Assembly: GCF_002086115.1 (NCBI RefSeq)
Contig: NZ_MVHJ01000006.1
Coordinates: 124,001-188,000 of the forward strand
Reading direction: 5' to 3'
DNA from: Mycolicibacterium bacteremicum
Lineage (GTDB): Bacteria; Actinomycetota; Actinomycetes; Mycobacteriales; Mycobacteriaceae
DNA length: 64,000 nucleotides
Positions 10,703 through 19,061 of the stretch are shown here, one piece after another. Positions within the stretch are counted from its first letter, which is position 1. Each line of letters opens with the position of its first letter. Both the position numbers and the translations under genes were made by a program. The notes below the pieces were generated by a model that had not been told where the DNA came from, made no database searches, and saw only the letters and a program-made list of their open reading frames with translations.

Positions 10703-10708
10703 ACCTTA
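10703..10708 (-). promoter_or_regulatory. -10-like hexamer for the leaderless ferritin-like gene
   Basis: On the minus strand TAAGGT ends 6 nt before the ATG at 10696 and no Shine-Dalgarno site is present. Confidence 0.5.
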
Positions 10709-11938
10709 ATCGCGGGCGGCCCCGCCGACGCCAGGAGAGTTCACCGCCGCCGGGTAGTCCGGCAGCGGATCGGCACCGCCGGCGATACCGCTGACCCGGT
10801 CCCCCACGACCGCGCCCACCGCCCGGCCCACCGGCCCGGCCGACAGGGCAGCCAGGGCGTGCAGGGCCCGGATGCCCAGCGCGGAACTCGGATTGGCCAG
10901 CCGCAGCACCGGTTCGCGGACCTCCGGCGCGGTGGCGATGAAGGGCTGCATGGCGCGCCGATAGGCCGCCAGCGCACCGGGGATATCCGGTGTACCGGCC
11001 AGTTCACCGGCCAGCACGTAGCCGCCGATGAGCGCCAGGCTGGTGCCCGCGCCCCCGAAGGTGGCGTTGCAGAACGCGGTGTCGCCCAGCAAGGTGACCC
11101 GGCCCCGGCTCCATATCGGTGCCTGCACCTGGCCCACCGCCGAGAAGTACATCGGTGCGCCGGCATCGATCTCGGCGAGGATGCGCGCCGCGGCACCGCC
11201 GACATCGGCGAAGGTGCGCCGCAGGATGGTCAGCTGGCCGGCGCGGTCCAGGTCCTCGAAACCGCGCAGGTCGGACATGAAGGTCAGGATGGCGCGAGTG
11301 GTGCCGAGGTTGTCGGGCCGCAGATGCACCGACCGCCGCTTGGTGGCGTGCTGCCAGTTCCACCACCGGTCGTCGTCCTCACGGCGCGGGATGGTCACGT
11401 AGGCGAAGTACATGCCGAGATCGGAGACGGCGACCTCGGTGACGAATCGGCGCGAGCGCGAATGCAGTCCCTCGGCGATGACCAAGACATCGGATTCCAG
11501 CTCGGTGCCGTCCTCCAAGGTCGTTCGCACCCGCTCGCCGTCATCGGTGACATCGGCGATCTGGCTGTCGAAGCGATATTCCGTCTCGGCGGTGTGCTCG
11601 ACCAGGATGCGGGACAGCTCCCCGCGCAGGATCTCCAGATCGGCGGTCGGGCCGTCGGTGCCGCCCGGCTCGCCGACCGGGAACGATGCGGCGGGGCGGC
11701 CCTGCGCCGTCACGAACCGGGTGCCGATCTCGCCGGTCCCGGCGGCGCGGACCTCGGCGTCGATGCCCATCCTGCGGACCACCTCGCGGGCGGCGCGGCG
11801 GATGTCGACGTTCTGCCCCTCCTCCCGGCGCCGCGGGAAACGCTCGATGACGGTCGTGCGCCAACCGCGCGCATTGAGTTGATGGGCCAGCGCGGGCCCG
11901 GCGATGCCGGCTCCCGAGATCACGGCATGGGGGCTCAC
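10706..11938 (-). CDS. FAD-dependent monooxygenase (PHBH/TetX-like)
   Basis: The 410-residue class A flavoprotein hydroxylase has an N-terminal dinucleotide motif GAGIAGPALA (about 8-17). A substrate/FAD region EGLHSRSRR stands in place of the usual DG motif, and the second FAD motif VTLLGDTAF is near 285. It lies upstream of the ferritin-like gene on the same strand with 9 nt between them, so the two may be co-transcribed. It does not fit the remembered M. tuberculosis order (Rv3210c next to rhlE) and looks like a lineage-specific insertion. The substrate could be an aromatic compound or polyketide; nothing nearby identifies it. Confidence 0.8.
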   Translation of the reverse strand: MSPHAVISGAGIAGPALAHQLNARGWRTTVIERFPRRREEGQNVDIRRAAREVVRRMGIDAEVRAAGTGEIGTRFVTAQGRPAASFPVGEPGGTDGPTADLEILRGELSRILVEHTAETEYRFDSQIADVTDDGERVRTTLEDGTELESDVLVIAEGLHSRSRRFVTEVAVSDLGMYFAYVTIPRREDDDRWWNWQHATKRRSVHLRPDNLGTTRAILTFMSDLRGFEDLDRAGQLTILRRTFADVGGAAARILAEIDAGAPMYFSAVGQVQAPIWSRGRVTLLGDTAFCNATFGGAGTSLALIGGYVLAGELAGTPDIPGALAAYRRAMQPFIATAPEVREPVLRLANPSSALGIRALHALAALSAGPVGRAVGAVVGDRVSGIAGGADPLPDYPAAVNSPGVGGAARD

Positions 11939-12240
11939 GACCTGCCAAGATGCCCACCGCGCGACACCACGAAACCTGATCGATGCCCAGACCAGGGCCG
12001 TGACCGGCTACCATGGGTAACCGGTGGTGATTTCACCGGGGATTCCCGGTCACCGATCGTCACCGCAAGAAATGTGCGTGCACGTGGTTCGGCCCGCTGA
12101 CAGACGCTGGGCCCGACGGAGCGGTATCGCCCGCCACCTGGGGATATCCGCCTTTTACTCGTCATCGTCGTGCGCGCGTGGACGCGACGAGGATTGACAA
12201 GCGAAAGGCTGACGGCGGCCAGAACCGCCGGACCACGAAC
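11939..12240. other. Divergent intergenic region and long rhlE leader
   Basis: This 302-bp region lies between the divergent monooxygenase and rhlE. It contains an imperfect palindrome ACCGGGGATTCCCGGT (about 12036-12051) that could be an operator. Just before rhlE is a short GC hairpin CGGCGG-N6-CCGCCG (about 12213-12230). No small ORF with a convincing start was seen. Long structured leaders are common on DEAD-box helicase genes. Confidence 0.35.
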
Positions 12241-13749
12241 ATGACTGCACCCACCGATACCCCCAAGACCTCCTTCGCCGAGCTGGGCGTGCGCGACGAG
12301 ATCGTCCGCGCGCTGGCCGAGACCGGCAAGGAACACGCTTTCGCGATCCAGGAACTGACCCTGCCGCTCGCGTTGGCCGGCGACGACCTGATCGGCCAGG
12401 CCCGCACCGGGATGGGAAAGACGCTGGCCTTCGGCGTACCCCTGCTGCACCGGATCGCCAGCGACGGCTCCCGCCCCCTCAACGGCACGCCGCGCGCCCT
12501 GGTCGTGGTGCCCACCCGCGAGCTCTGCCTGCAGGTGTACAACGACCTGGAGCTGGCCGCCAAGTACCTGCGCGCCGACGACGTGGAGGGCCGCGAGGAC
12601 CGCAAGTTCACGGTCACGTCGATCTACGGCGGCCGACCGTACGAGCCACAGATCGAGGCCCTGCAGAAGGGTGTCGACGTGGTGGTCGGCACCCCGGGCC
12701 GGCTGCTCGACCTGGCCCAGCAGGGACACCTGCAGCTGGGCAGCCTCTCGGTGCTGGTGCTCGACGAGGCCGACGAGATGCTGGACCTGGGCTTCCTGCC
12801 CGATATCGAGCGGATCCTGCGGCTGACCCCCGACGACCGGCAGTCGATGCTGTTCTCGGCGACCATGCCGGGCCCGATCATCACGCTGGCACGCACGTTC
12901 ATGAACCAGCCGACCCACATCCGGGCCGAGTCGGCACAGTCCTCACAGACCCACGACACCACCGAGCAGTTCGTCTACCGGGCGCACGCGCTGGACAAGG
13001 TGGAGATGGTCAGCCGCATCCTGCAGGCCGAGGGCCGCGGCGCGACGATGATCTTCACCCGCACCAAGCGCACCGCGCAGAAGGTCGCCGACGAACTCGC
13101 CGAGCGCGGGTTCAAGGTCGGCGCAGTGCACGGTGACCTCGGCCAGATCGCCCGGGAGAAGGCGCTCAAGGCATTCCGCACCGGTGACGTCGACGTGCTG
13201 GTCGCCACCGACGTCGCCGCCCGCGGTATCGACATCGACGACATCACCCACGTGATCAACTATCAGATCCCCGAGGACGAGCAGTCCTACGTGCACCGCA
13301 TCGGGCGCACCGGCCGCGCAGGTAAGACCGGTATCGCGGTCACGCTGGTGGACTGGGACGAGCTGCCCCGCTGGTCGATGATCGACAAGGCGCTGGGGCT
13401 GGACACCCCCGAGCCGGCCGAAACCTATTCCAGCTCACCGCATCTGTACAGCGAGCTGAACATCCCGGCCGAGGCGACCGGCTCGATCGCGGCGCCACGC
13501 AAGCCGAGGACCCGCCCCGAGGGCGAGCGCGTCGAGCGCACGGAGCGCAGCGAGCGTCCGGCCCGCACCCGCAGCCGTCGTCGCACCCGTGGCGGTGAGC
13601 CGTCCACCGGCCATCCTGAAAAGAGCGACGCCGCAACGGCTCCCGAGAACGAATCCGCGAACGATTCCGAGAGCGCCGAGACCGCACCGGCCAAGCGCCG
13701 CCGCCGGCGTCGTCCGCGCAAGACCAGCGCCCCTGCCGCGGCTGAGTGA
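12241..13749 (+). CDS. rhlE: RhlE, DEAD-box ATP-dependent RNA helicase
   Basis: This DEAD-box helicase has about 502 residues and a complete motif set. In order these are a Q motif (HAFAIQE), motif I ARTGMGKT, Ia PTRELCL, Ib TPGRLLDL, II DEAD, III SAT, IV MIFTRTK, V TDVAARGIDID and VI YVHRIGRTGRAG. The tail of about 100 residues is rich in Arg/Glu/Lys and ends in a polyarginine patch, typical of RNA-binding extensions. It probably acts in ribosome assembly and RNA turnover at low temperature. The ATG at 12241 begins just before the conserved core; an in-frame GTG at 12178 is possible. Rv3211 position. Confidence 0.9.
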   Translation: MTAPTDTPKTSFAELGVRDEIVRALAETGKEHAFAIQELTLPLALAGDDLIGQARTGMGKTLAFGVPLLHRIASDGSRPLNGTPRALVVVPTRELCLQVYNDLELAAKYLRADDVEGREDRKFTVTSIYGGRPYEPQIEALQKGVDVVVGTPGRLLDLAQQGHLQLGSLSVLVLDEADEMLDLGFLPDIERILRLTPDDRQSMLFSATMPGPIITLARTFMNQPTHIRAESAQSSQTHDTTEQFVYRAHALDKVEMVSRILQAEGRGATMIFTRTKRTAQKVADELAERGFKVGAVHGDLGQIAREKALKAFRTGDVDVLVATDVAARGIDIDDITHVINYQIPEDEQSYVHRIGRTGRAGKTGIAVTLVDWDELPRWSMIDKALGLDTPEPAETYSSSPHLYSELNIPAEATGSIAAPRKPRTRPEGERVERTERSERPARTRSRRRTRGGEPSTGHPEKSDAATAPENESANDSESAETAPAKRRRRRRPRKTSAPAAAE

Positions 13750-14963
13750 TCAAGCCGGAGCGCCGCACCCGCGGTGATCTGATGGCGGCCGCGGCGATCG
13801 CCGCGGCAGTGGCCGTGGTTGCCGCGCTGATCTGGTGGACCAGCGACGCGCGGGCCACCATCAGCCGACCGGCCGCCGAACCGGTACCCACCCTGGCCCC
13901 GGCCACGCGGATACCGGACCGGTTGGCGCAACTGTGGACCGCGCCGAGCCCGAGAACCACGCAGCCGCTGGTGGTGTCGGGGGCGGTGGTGACCGCCGAG
14001 GGCAGCACCGTGACCGGACGTGCTCCGGGCAGCGGGGAGCAGTTGTGGAGCTACGCCCGTGACCTGCCGCTGTGCGGGGTCACCTCGGCCTACCAGTACG
14101 CCGTTGCGGTCTACCCGGATTCGCGCGGGTGCGGGCAGGTCAGCACCATCGACGCGAGCACGGGCAAACGCGGGCCCGCCCGTACCGCCTACGCCGACCC
14201 GGAGGTGAAGCTGTCCACCGACGGCAGCGCGGTGCTGTCCTACGGGGACAGCCGACTGGAGTTGTGGCGATCCGACATGGTCCGGATGCTGAGCTGGGGC
14301 GCCCTGGACGCACGGGTGAAACCCGATGTGCCGGTGTCCCCGCTGTGCCGGCTGGTGTCGGCACAAGCCAGTTCGGCGGCGGTGTCGATCATGGAGTCCT
14401 GCCCGCAGCAGACCGAGATGCGGCTGACGCTGCTGCGGGTCTCCGACGAGGAGGACGTCCCCGAGGTCAAATACGAACAGCAACCCGGGGTTTCGGTCGA
14501 CGCCGACGCCCGGGTGATCGCGGTGTCCGACACCACCACCGCGGTGTACCTGCCGACGCCGAAGCCGGTGGTCAACATCGTCGACGACACCGGCACCGTG
14601 ACGGCCGCCATCCCCCTGGACACCGCCCCGTCGCCGTACGCGGCGGCCTCGCGGGCCGGTGATCTGGTCACCTGGTGGACCGGCGATTCGCTGCTGGTGT
14701 TCGAGTCCGAGGGGCTGCGCTACAAGTTCACCGTCACCCCCGCCGCCGGCGGGGCGCCCGTCGGCCCGGCCACGGTGCTGGCCGGACAGCTACTGGTGCC
14801 CGTCACCGACGGATACGACGTCTTCAACATCGAGAACGGGACCGGGGTGCGCCATATCGATCTCGGCCGCGAGCCCGCCGACACGGCCGTGGTGCCCGCG
14901 GTGGCCGGGTCGACGATCGTCGAGCAGCGCGGCGACACCGTCGTGGCGCTGGGTTCGTCCTAG
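13746..14963 (+). CDS. Membrane-anchored PQQ-like beta-propeller protein (Rv3212-type)
   Basis: The 405-residue protein has one N-terminal membrane segment (about 15-30, ending LIWW) and a large exported domain. The domain has repeated beta-strand blocks of the PQQ/WD-like type (VTGRAPGSGEQLWSY, VSTIDASTGKRGP, DVFNIENGTGV). Four Cys may form disulfides. The GTG at 13746 overlaps the rhlE stop (GTGA), so it is coupled to rhlE. Its TAG stop shares a CTAG palindrome with the stop of the convergent parA-like gene. Function unknown. Confidence 0.75.
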   Translation: MIKPERRTRGDLMAAAAIAAAVAVVAALIWWTSDARATISRPAAEPVPTLAPATRIPDRLAQLWTAPSPRTTQPLVVSGAVVTAEGSTVTGRAPGSGEQLWSYARDLPLCGVTSAYQYAVAVYPDSRGCGQVSTIDASTGKRGPARTAYADPEVKLSTDGSAVLSYGDSRLELWRSDMVRMLSWGALDARVKPDVPVSPLCRLVSAQASSAAVSIMESCPQQTEMRLTLLRVSDEEDVPEVKYEQQPGVSVDADARVIAVSDTTTAVYLPTPKPVVNIVDDTGTVTAAIPLDTAPSPYAAASRAGDLVTWWTGDSLLVFESEGLRYKFTVTPAAGGAPVGPATVLAGQLLVPVTDGYDVFNIENGTGVRHIDLGREPADTAVVPAVAGSTIVEQRGDTVVALGSS

Positions 14964-15754
14964 ACCTCGGGGGTGAAGGTGGCCAGCTTCTTGCCGGACT
15001 TCCAGTGCTTCAGCAGGTTCTCGGCCAGCTCACGATAGGCATTGGCGCCCTTGTTCTTCCGGCCCGCCAGCACCGACGACCCGGAGGCGCTGGCCTCGGC
15101 GAAGCGGACCGTGCGCGGGATCGGTGGCGCCAGCACCGGCAGCTCGTAGCGGTCGGCGACGTCGAAGAGCACGTCGCGGCTGTGCGTGGTGCGCGAGTCG
15201 TACAGCGTGGGCAGCGCACCGAGCAGCGTCAGGTCCGGGTTCGTGATCTGCTGCACGTCGTTGACGGTGCGCAGGAACTGCCCGACCCCACGGTGGGCCA
15301 GCGTCTCGCACTGCAGCGGCACGATCGCCTCGTCGGCTGCGGTCAGCCCGTTGAGGGTGAGCACACCCAGCGACGGCGGACAGTCGATCACCACGACGTC
15401 ATAGTCCGCGGAGACCTTGTCCAGGGCCCGCTTGAGCGCATACTCACGGCCGGCCCGCATGAGCAGCATGGCCTCCGCGCCGGCCAGGTCGATGTTGGCG
15501 GGCAGCAGCGTCATGCCCTCCGGGGTCTGCACCAGGGCCGCACTGGGCTCCACCTCGCCGAGCAGCACCTCGTGCACCGACACCGGCAGCGCATCCGGGT
15601 CGTGGCCCAGGGAGAACGTCAGGGAACCCTGCGGGTCGAGGTCGACCAGCAGTACCCGGCGACCCTTCTCCGTCAGGGCCGCACCCAGCGAGGCCACCGT
15701 CGTCGTCTTGGCAACCCCACCCTTTTGATTGGCGACCGCCAATACCCGCGTCAC
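14960..15754 (-). CDS. ParA/Soj-family ATPase
   Basis: The protein has about 264 residues. Its deviant Walker A motif KGGVAKTTT near residues 10-18 has both signature lysines. Motif A' is DLDPQGSLTF, and Walker B is VVVIDCPPSLG. No partner ParB gene is adjacent, so this is an orphan ParA-like positioning ATPase (Rv3213c position) rather than the chromosomal partition ParA. The GTG at 15754 places the start directly before the conserved core; an upstream TTG at 15766 is less likely. It converges with the PQQ-like gene. Confidence 0.85.
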   Translation of the reverse strand: MTRVLAVANQKGGVAKTTTVASLGAALTEKGRRVLLVDLDPQGSLTFSLGHDPDALPVSVHEVLLGEVEPSAALVQTPEGMTLLPANIDLAGAEAMLLMRAGREYALKRALDKVSADYDVVVIDCPPSLGVLTLNGLTAADEAIVPLQCETLAHRGVGQFLRTVNDVQQITNPDLTLLGALPTLYDSRTTHSRDVLFDVADRYELPVLAPPIPRTVRFAEASASGSSVLAGRKNKGANAYRELAENLLKHWKSGKKLATFTPEV

Positions 15755-15813
15755 GCCTCCATCCAAGCACGCGGATGCAACAGATGAGGGTTGCGTGCGG
15801 CAGAATCGCGTCG

Positions 15814-16428
15814 GTGAGCGTCGACCAGCATCGGTTGTTACTGCTGAGGCACGGGGAAACCGAGTGGTCGCGCAGCGGTCGACACACCGGGCGCACCGAC
15901 CTGGAACTCCTGGACATCGGCCGTGATCAGGCCAGGTTGGCCGCCGAGGCGCTCGCCGATCTGCAGTTGGCCGATCCGGTGGTGATCAGCAGCCCGCGCC
16001 GCCGGGCCCTGGAGACCGCCGAGTTGGCCGGCCTGACCGTCACCGAGGTGTCCCCCGACCTGGCCGAGTGGGACTACGGCGATTACGAGGGACTGACCAC
16101 GCCGCAGATCCGCGAGTCCGTGCCGGGCTGGACGGTGTGGACCCACGATTGTCCCGGCGGCGAGTCGGCCGCCCAGGTCAGCGAGCGCGCCGACCGCGCC
16201 ATCGCGGTGGCATTGGAGCACATGGAAACCCGCGATGTGGTGTTCGTCGGGCATGGGCACTTCTCCCGGTCGCTGCTGAGCCGGTGGGTGGAGTTGCCGG
16301 TGTCGGAGGGCGTGCGGTTCTCGATGGCGGCCGCGTCGATCGCGGTGTGCGGATTCGAGAAGGGTGTCCGTCAGATCAGCGCGCTCGGGCTGACCGGGCA
16401 CATCAACCCGTGCCTGCCACCGGCGTGA
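15814..16428 (+). CDS. gpm2: Histidine phosphatase-superfamily acid phosphatase (Gpm2-type)
   Basis: This branch-2 histidine phosphatase has about 204 residues. The phosphohistidine motif LRHGETEW is near residues 10-17 and SPRRRALETA near 60-70. An acidic WDYGDYEGL loop and the second catalytic His in VGHGHFSRS follow. The M. tuberculosis homologue Rv3214 is annotated as phosphoglycerate mutase but is described as an acid phosphatase. The GTG at 15814 was chosen because the family begins a few residues before the RHG motif; an upstream ATG at 15775 is possible. It is coupled to entC by a GTGA overlap. Confidence 0.85.
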   Translation: MSVDQHRLLLLRHGETEWSRSGRHTGRTDLELLDIGRDQARLAAEALADLQLADPVVISSPRRRALETAELAGLTVTEVSPDLAEWDYGDYEGLTTPQIRESVPGWTVWTHDCPGGESAAQVSERADRAIAVALEHMETRDVVFVGHGHFSRSLLSRWVELPVSEGVRFSMAAASIAVCGFEKGVRQISALGLTGHINPCLPPA

Positions 16429-17507
16429 CGCCATCGTTCGTGCTGTCCGGACCGGTGGGCACGGTGCTGGCCGACGGTATCGACACCGGGTACTGCGAGG
16501 TGGCGGCCGCCCAGTACGCGCTGCGCTCCGGCAGCGCACCGATCATCGTGGGCGCGTTGCCTTTTGACCTGCGCTCTCCCGCCGCCCTGCACGCGCCGGC
16601 CGGCGTGCACCGGCTCGATGCGCTGCCCGCGTGGCCACAGCGCACCGCACCGACGGTGCGCTCCCGCGAGACGCTGCCGCCGGGTCCCGAGCACCGGGCC
16701 CGGGTCGCCGAGGCGGTGCGCCGGCTGCGCACCCCCGGGTCGCCGCTGCAGAAGGTGGTGCTGGCGCGCGCCCTGCGGCTGACCGCCGACACCACGTGGG
16801 ATGCCCGCTCGGTGCTGGGCACGCTGGCCGCCGCCGACCCCGGCGCCACCGTGTACCTGGCCGACCTGTCCCCGGCCGGCACCGACGGGGTGCTGATGGG
16901 CGCCAGCCCGGAACTGCTGGTCGCCCGCAGCGGCGACGTCGTCGTCTGCCAGCCGTTCGCCGGTTCGGCTCCGCGCTCGACCGACGCCGAGGCCGACGCG
17001 GCCAGCGCGGCGGCACTGGCCGCCTCGGCGAAGAACCGGCACGAGCACGCGCTGGTGGTGGACATGATGCGGGCGGCGCTGGAACCGCTGTGCGTCGATC
17101 TGGAGATCGCCGCCGAACCGGAACTGCACGGCACCGACGCGCTGTGGCATCTGAGCACCCCGATTCGGGGCCGGCTGCGCTCGGCCGGGACGACCGCGCT
17201 GGACCTGGCGCTGGCGCTGCACCCGACCCCGGCGGTCGGCGGGGTGCCCACGGACCTGGCTGCCGAGCTGATCACCGAACTGGAGGGCGACCGCGGTTTC
17301 TATGCCGGCGCGGTCGGCTGGTGCGATGCCGCCGGCGACGGCCGGTGGGTGGTGTCCATCCGGTGCGCGGTGCTGACCGACGGCGGCCGCACGGCGCTGG
17401 CGCACGCGGGCGGCGGGATCGTCGCGGAATCCGATCCCGATGACGAGGTCGACGAGACCACGACGAAGTTCCGGACGATCCTGACAGGACTGGGAGTCAC
17501 ACCGTGA
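16425..17507 (+). CDS. entC: Isochorismate synthase
   Basis: The 360-residue chorismate-utilising enzyme has the catalytic Lys region SPLQKVVLAR and the substrate-loop FAGSAPR. It also has KNRHEHALVVD, the metal-binding LWHLSTPIRG and TPAVGGVP. It converts chorismate to isochorismate for menaquinone or salicylate-type siderophore synthesis. The GTG at 16425 overlaps the gpm2 stop; an alternative GTG lies at 16410. No menaquinone or mycobactin genes are adjacent. Rv3215 position. Confidence 0.9.
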   Translation: MTPSFVLSGPVGTVLADGIDTGYCEVAAAQYALRSGSAPIIVGALPFDLRSPAALHAPAGVHRLDALPAWPQRTAPTVRSRETLPPGPEHRARVAEAVRRLRTPGSPLQKVVLARALRLTADTTWDARSVLGTLAAADPGATVYLADLSPAGTDGVLMGASPELLVARSGDVVVCQPFAGSAPRSTDAEADAASAAALAASAKNRHEHALVVDMMRAALEPLCVDLEIAAEPELHGTDALWHLSTPIRGRLRSAGTTALDLALALHPTPAVGGVPTDLAAELITELEGDRGFYAGAVGWCDAAGDGRWVVSIRCAVLTDGGRTALAHAGGGIVAESDPDDEVDETTTKFRTILTGLGVTP

Positions 17508-17568
17508 GCGAGAATTGCGAGCGAATCATCACCATGGCATGCGAACCCCGAGCCTGCGAGGCAGTCGC

Positions 17569-18051
17569 ATGAGCGAAGTGATCCGGCGGGCACGACCCGG
17601 CGACGAGGCCGAGATCGTCGCGATGATCCGCGAGTTGGCCGAGTTCGAGAATGCCGCCGACGAATGTGTGGTCACCGAATCCTCGCTGCAGGCAGCGCTT
17701 TTCGGGGAGCATGCGACGGCGTACGCGCATATCGTCGAGGTCGACGGACAGGCCGCGGCGACCGCGGTGTGGTTCCTGAACTTCTCGACCTGGGACGGTG
17801 TGTCCGGCATCTATCTGGAGGACCTGTTCGTACGTCCGGCGTTCCGGCGCCGCGGACTGGCCCGCAAGTTGCTCGCCACGCTGGCCGCGGAGTGCCGCGC
17901 GCACGGCTACACCCGGCTGAGCTGGGCGGTGCTGAACTGGAACGTCAACGCCATCGCGCTGTATGACGCCGTCGGCGGCACACCGCAGACCGAGTGGACG
18001 ACCTACCGGGTGTCCGGCCCGGAGCTCGCGGCGCTGGCCGGCGAGGCCTGA
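17569..18051 (+). CDS. GNAT N-acetyltransferase
   Basis: The 160-residue GCN5-related acetyltransferase has beta4 LEDLFVRPAFRRRGLARKLL (about 82-101), which includes the acetyl-CoA R/Q-x-x-G-x-G/A loop. The following WAVLNWNVNAIALYDAVG is typical of diamine or amino-acid acetyltransferases. The ATG at 17569 has a GCGAGG site upstream. It lies 61 bp after entC on the same strand (Rv3216 position). The stop codon lies in the first unit of a 25-bp tandem repeat. Substrate unknown. Confidence 0.85.
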   Translation: MSEVIRRARPGDEAEIVAMIRELAEFENAADECVVTESSLQAALFGEHATAYAHIVEVDGQAAATAVWFLNFSTWDGVSGIYLEDLFVRPAFRRRGLARKLLATLAAECRAHGYTRLSWAVLNWNVNAIALYDAVGGTPQTEWTTYRVSGPELAALAGEA

Positions 18052-18120
18052 TCGGCGGCCCGCCGCCATGGCCTGATCGGCGGCCCGCCGCCGTGGCCTG
18101 ATCGGCGGCCCGCCGCCGTG
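18046..18120. repeat. 25-bp tandem repeat, three copies, each with a hairpin
   Basis: Units at 18046-18070, 18071-18095 and 18096-18120 are identical apart from one base (ATG versus GTG at the end). A diverged partial copy follows. Each unit begins GCCTGATC and contains GGCGG-CCCG-CCGCC, a compact 5-bp hairpin. The array begins inside the last codons of the GNAT gene and runs to the stop of the convergent membrane gene, so it fills the whole intergenic space. It may act as a tandem bidirectional terminator and looks like a VNTR locus. Confidence 0.85.
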
Positions 18121-18122
18121 GC

Positions 18123-18500
18123 CTAGTCCCGGCCCGCCATCCACTGCACCGAGGACGGGCTGAACAACATCCCCAGCGCCGAGAGCGCCAGCAACCCGAC
18201 CAGGATCCCGTACACCGCATGGTGGCTGGTGATCACGTACCAGGCGATCGGCAGCAACAGCAGGTTGGTGGGCACCGCGATACCGCGGCCCCAGCGCCGG
18301 CCGGTGATCAGCGCCCATCCACCGGTCAGCACGCCGGCGCCGATCAGGATGAACCACACCGCGGTGCCGTAGCCGTTGACGATCTGCTGGTCGGCGCCAC
18401 CGAACGCGCGCACCAGCAGCACCACGGCCATGATGAGCGCCGCGACGCCCTCAGCCGCCACCAGATAGCCCACATAGCGGATGATCGGCGGCTGCGTCAC
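18123..18500 (-). CDS. Small integral membrane protein (Rv3217c-type)
   Basis: The 125-residue protein has four predicted membrane segments: about 10-30 ([19 protein letters not shown]), 45-65 ([15 protein letters not shown]), 74-91 and 94-112. Loops are short and the C-terminus ends WMAGRD. The GTG at 18500 overlaps the aroQ stop (GTGA), so it is translated with aroQ. No transporter or enzyme motif is recognisable. Function unknown. Confidence 0.75.
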   Translation of the reverse strand: MTQPPIIRYVGYLVAAEGVAALIMAVVLLVRAFGGADQQIVNGYGTAVWFILIGAGVLTGGWALITGRRWGRGIAVPTNLLLLPIAWYVITSHHAVYGILVGLLALSALGMLFSPSSVQWMAGRD

Positions 18501-18937
18501 GACAACCGGCCCGCCAGGTGCGCCACCGCGAACAGATAACCGCGCGGGCCGGCACCGGCGATCACCACCTCGGCCACCGCCGAGACATAGGAGTGGTGCC
18601 GGAAGGCCTCCCGGCGGTGCACGTTGCTCAGATGCACCTCCACGACCGGCAGTTCGACGGCGGTCAGCGCGTCGGCGATCGCCACCGAGGTGTGGCTGTA
18701 GGCGCCCGGATTGATGATGATCGCTGCGCAGTCGGTGCGGGCGGCATGGATGGCGTCGATCAGCGCGCCCTCGTGATTGCTCTGCACCGCACGGACCTCG
18801 AAGCCATGCTCGGCGGCCGCCTGGGCCACCTGCTGCTCGATCTGCGCGAGCGTGGTGGAGCCGTAGATCTCCGGCTGACGGGTGCCCAGCAGGTTCAGGT
18901 TGGGCCCGTTCACGAGCAGCAGTTGGCGTGCGGTCAC
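18497..18937 (-). CDS. aroQ: Type II 3-dehydroquinate dehydratase
   Basis: The 146-residue type II dehydroquinase has intact active-site motifs. These are [16 protein letters not shown] with the flexible-loop Arg and the catalytic Tyr, [22 protein letters not shown] with the catalytic His, and [17 protein letters not shown]. It interconverts 3-dehydroquinate and 3-dehydroshikimate in shikimate synthesis or quinate catabolism. The biosynthetic copy normally lies with the other aro genes, so this is probably an additional copy, perhaps catabolic. The GTG at 18937 was chosen by the motif and a -10 hexamer 6 nt upstream. Confidence 0.88.
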   Translation of the reverse strand: MTARQLLLVNGPNLNLLGTRQPEIYGSTTLAQIEQQVAQAAAEHGFEVRAVQSNHEGALIDAIHAARTDCAAIIINPGAYSHTSVAIADALTAVELPVVEVHLSNVHRREAFRHHSYVSAVAEVVIAGAGPRGYLFAVAHLAGRLS

Positions 18938-18943
18938 GTCAGT

Positions 18944-18949
18944 ACGGTA
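18944..18949 (-). promoter_or_regulatory. -10-like hexamer for leaderless aroQ
   Basis: On the minus strand TACCGT ends 6 nt before the GTG at 18937. No Shine-Dalgarno site is visible. Confidence 0.5.
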
Positions 18950-19061
18950 CCTGCGCCGACGCATTTCCCTATCGGAAACGTATCGGTGTCGGCATGCGTG
19001 ATGTACACCGCCGCCGCGGCCGCGTTGCATGGGACCCGGCACCACGAAAGGGCGGTCGAAC

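Noticed and set aside
15775..15813. A longer Gpm2 start at ATG 15775
   Set aside because: The extra residues are unlike the family N-terminus and there is no ribosome-binding site. The GTG at 15814 is preferred, though not proven.
18046..18120. CRISPR array
   Set aside because: The 25-bp units are contiguous with no unique spacers and no cas genes are nearby.
19029..19061. An upstream start for the first acyl-CoA dehydrogenase
   Set aside because: The added residues ([11 protein letters not shown]) come from the ribosome-binding region; AAAGGGCGG supports the ATG at 19062.
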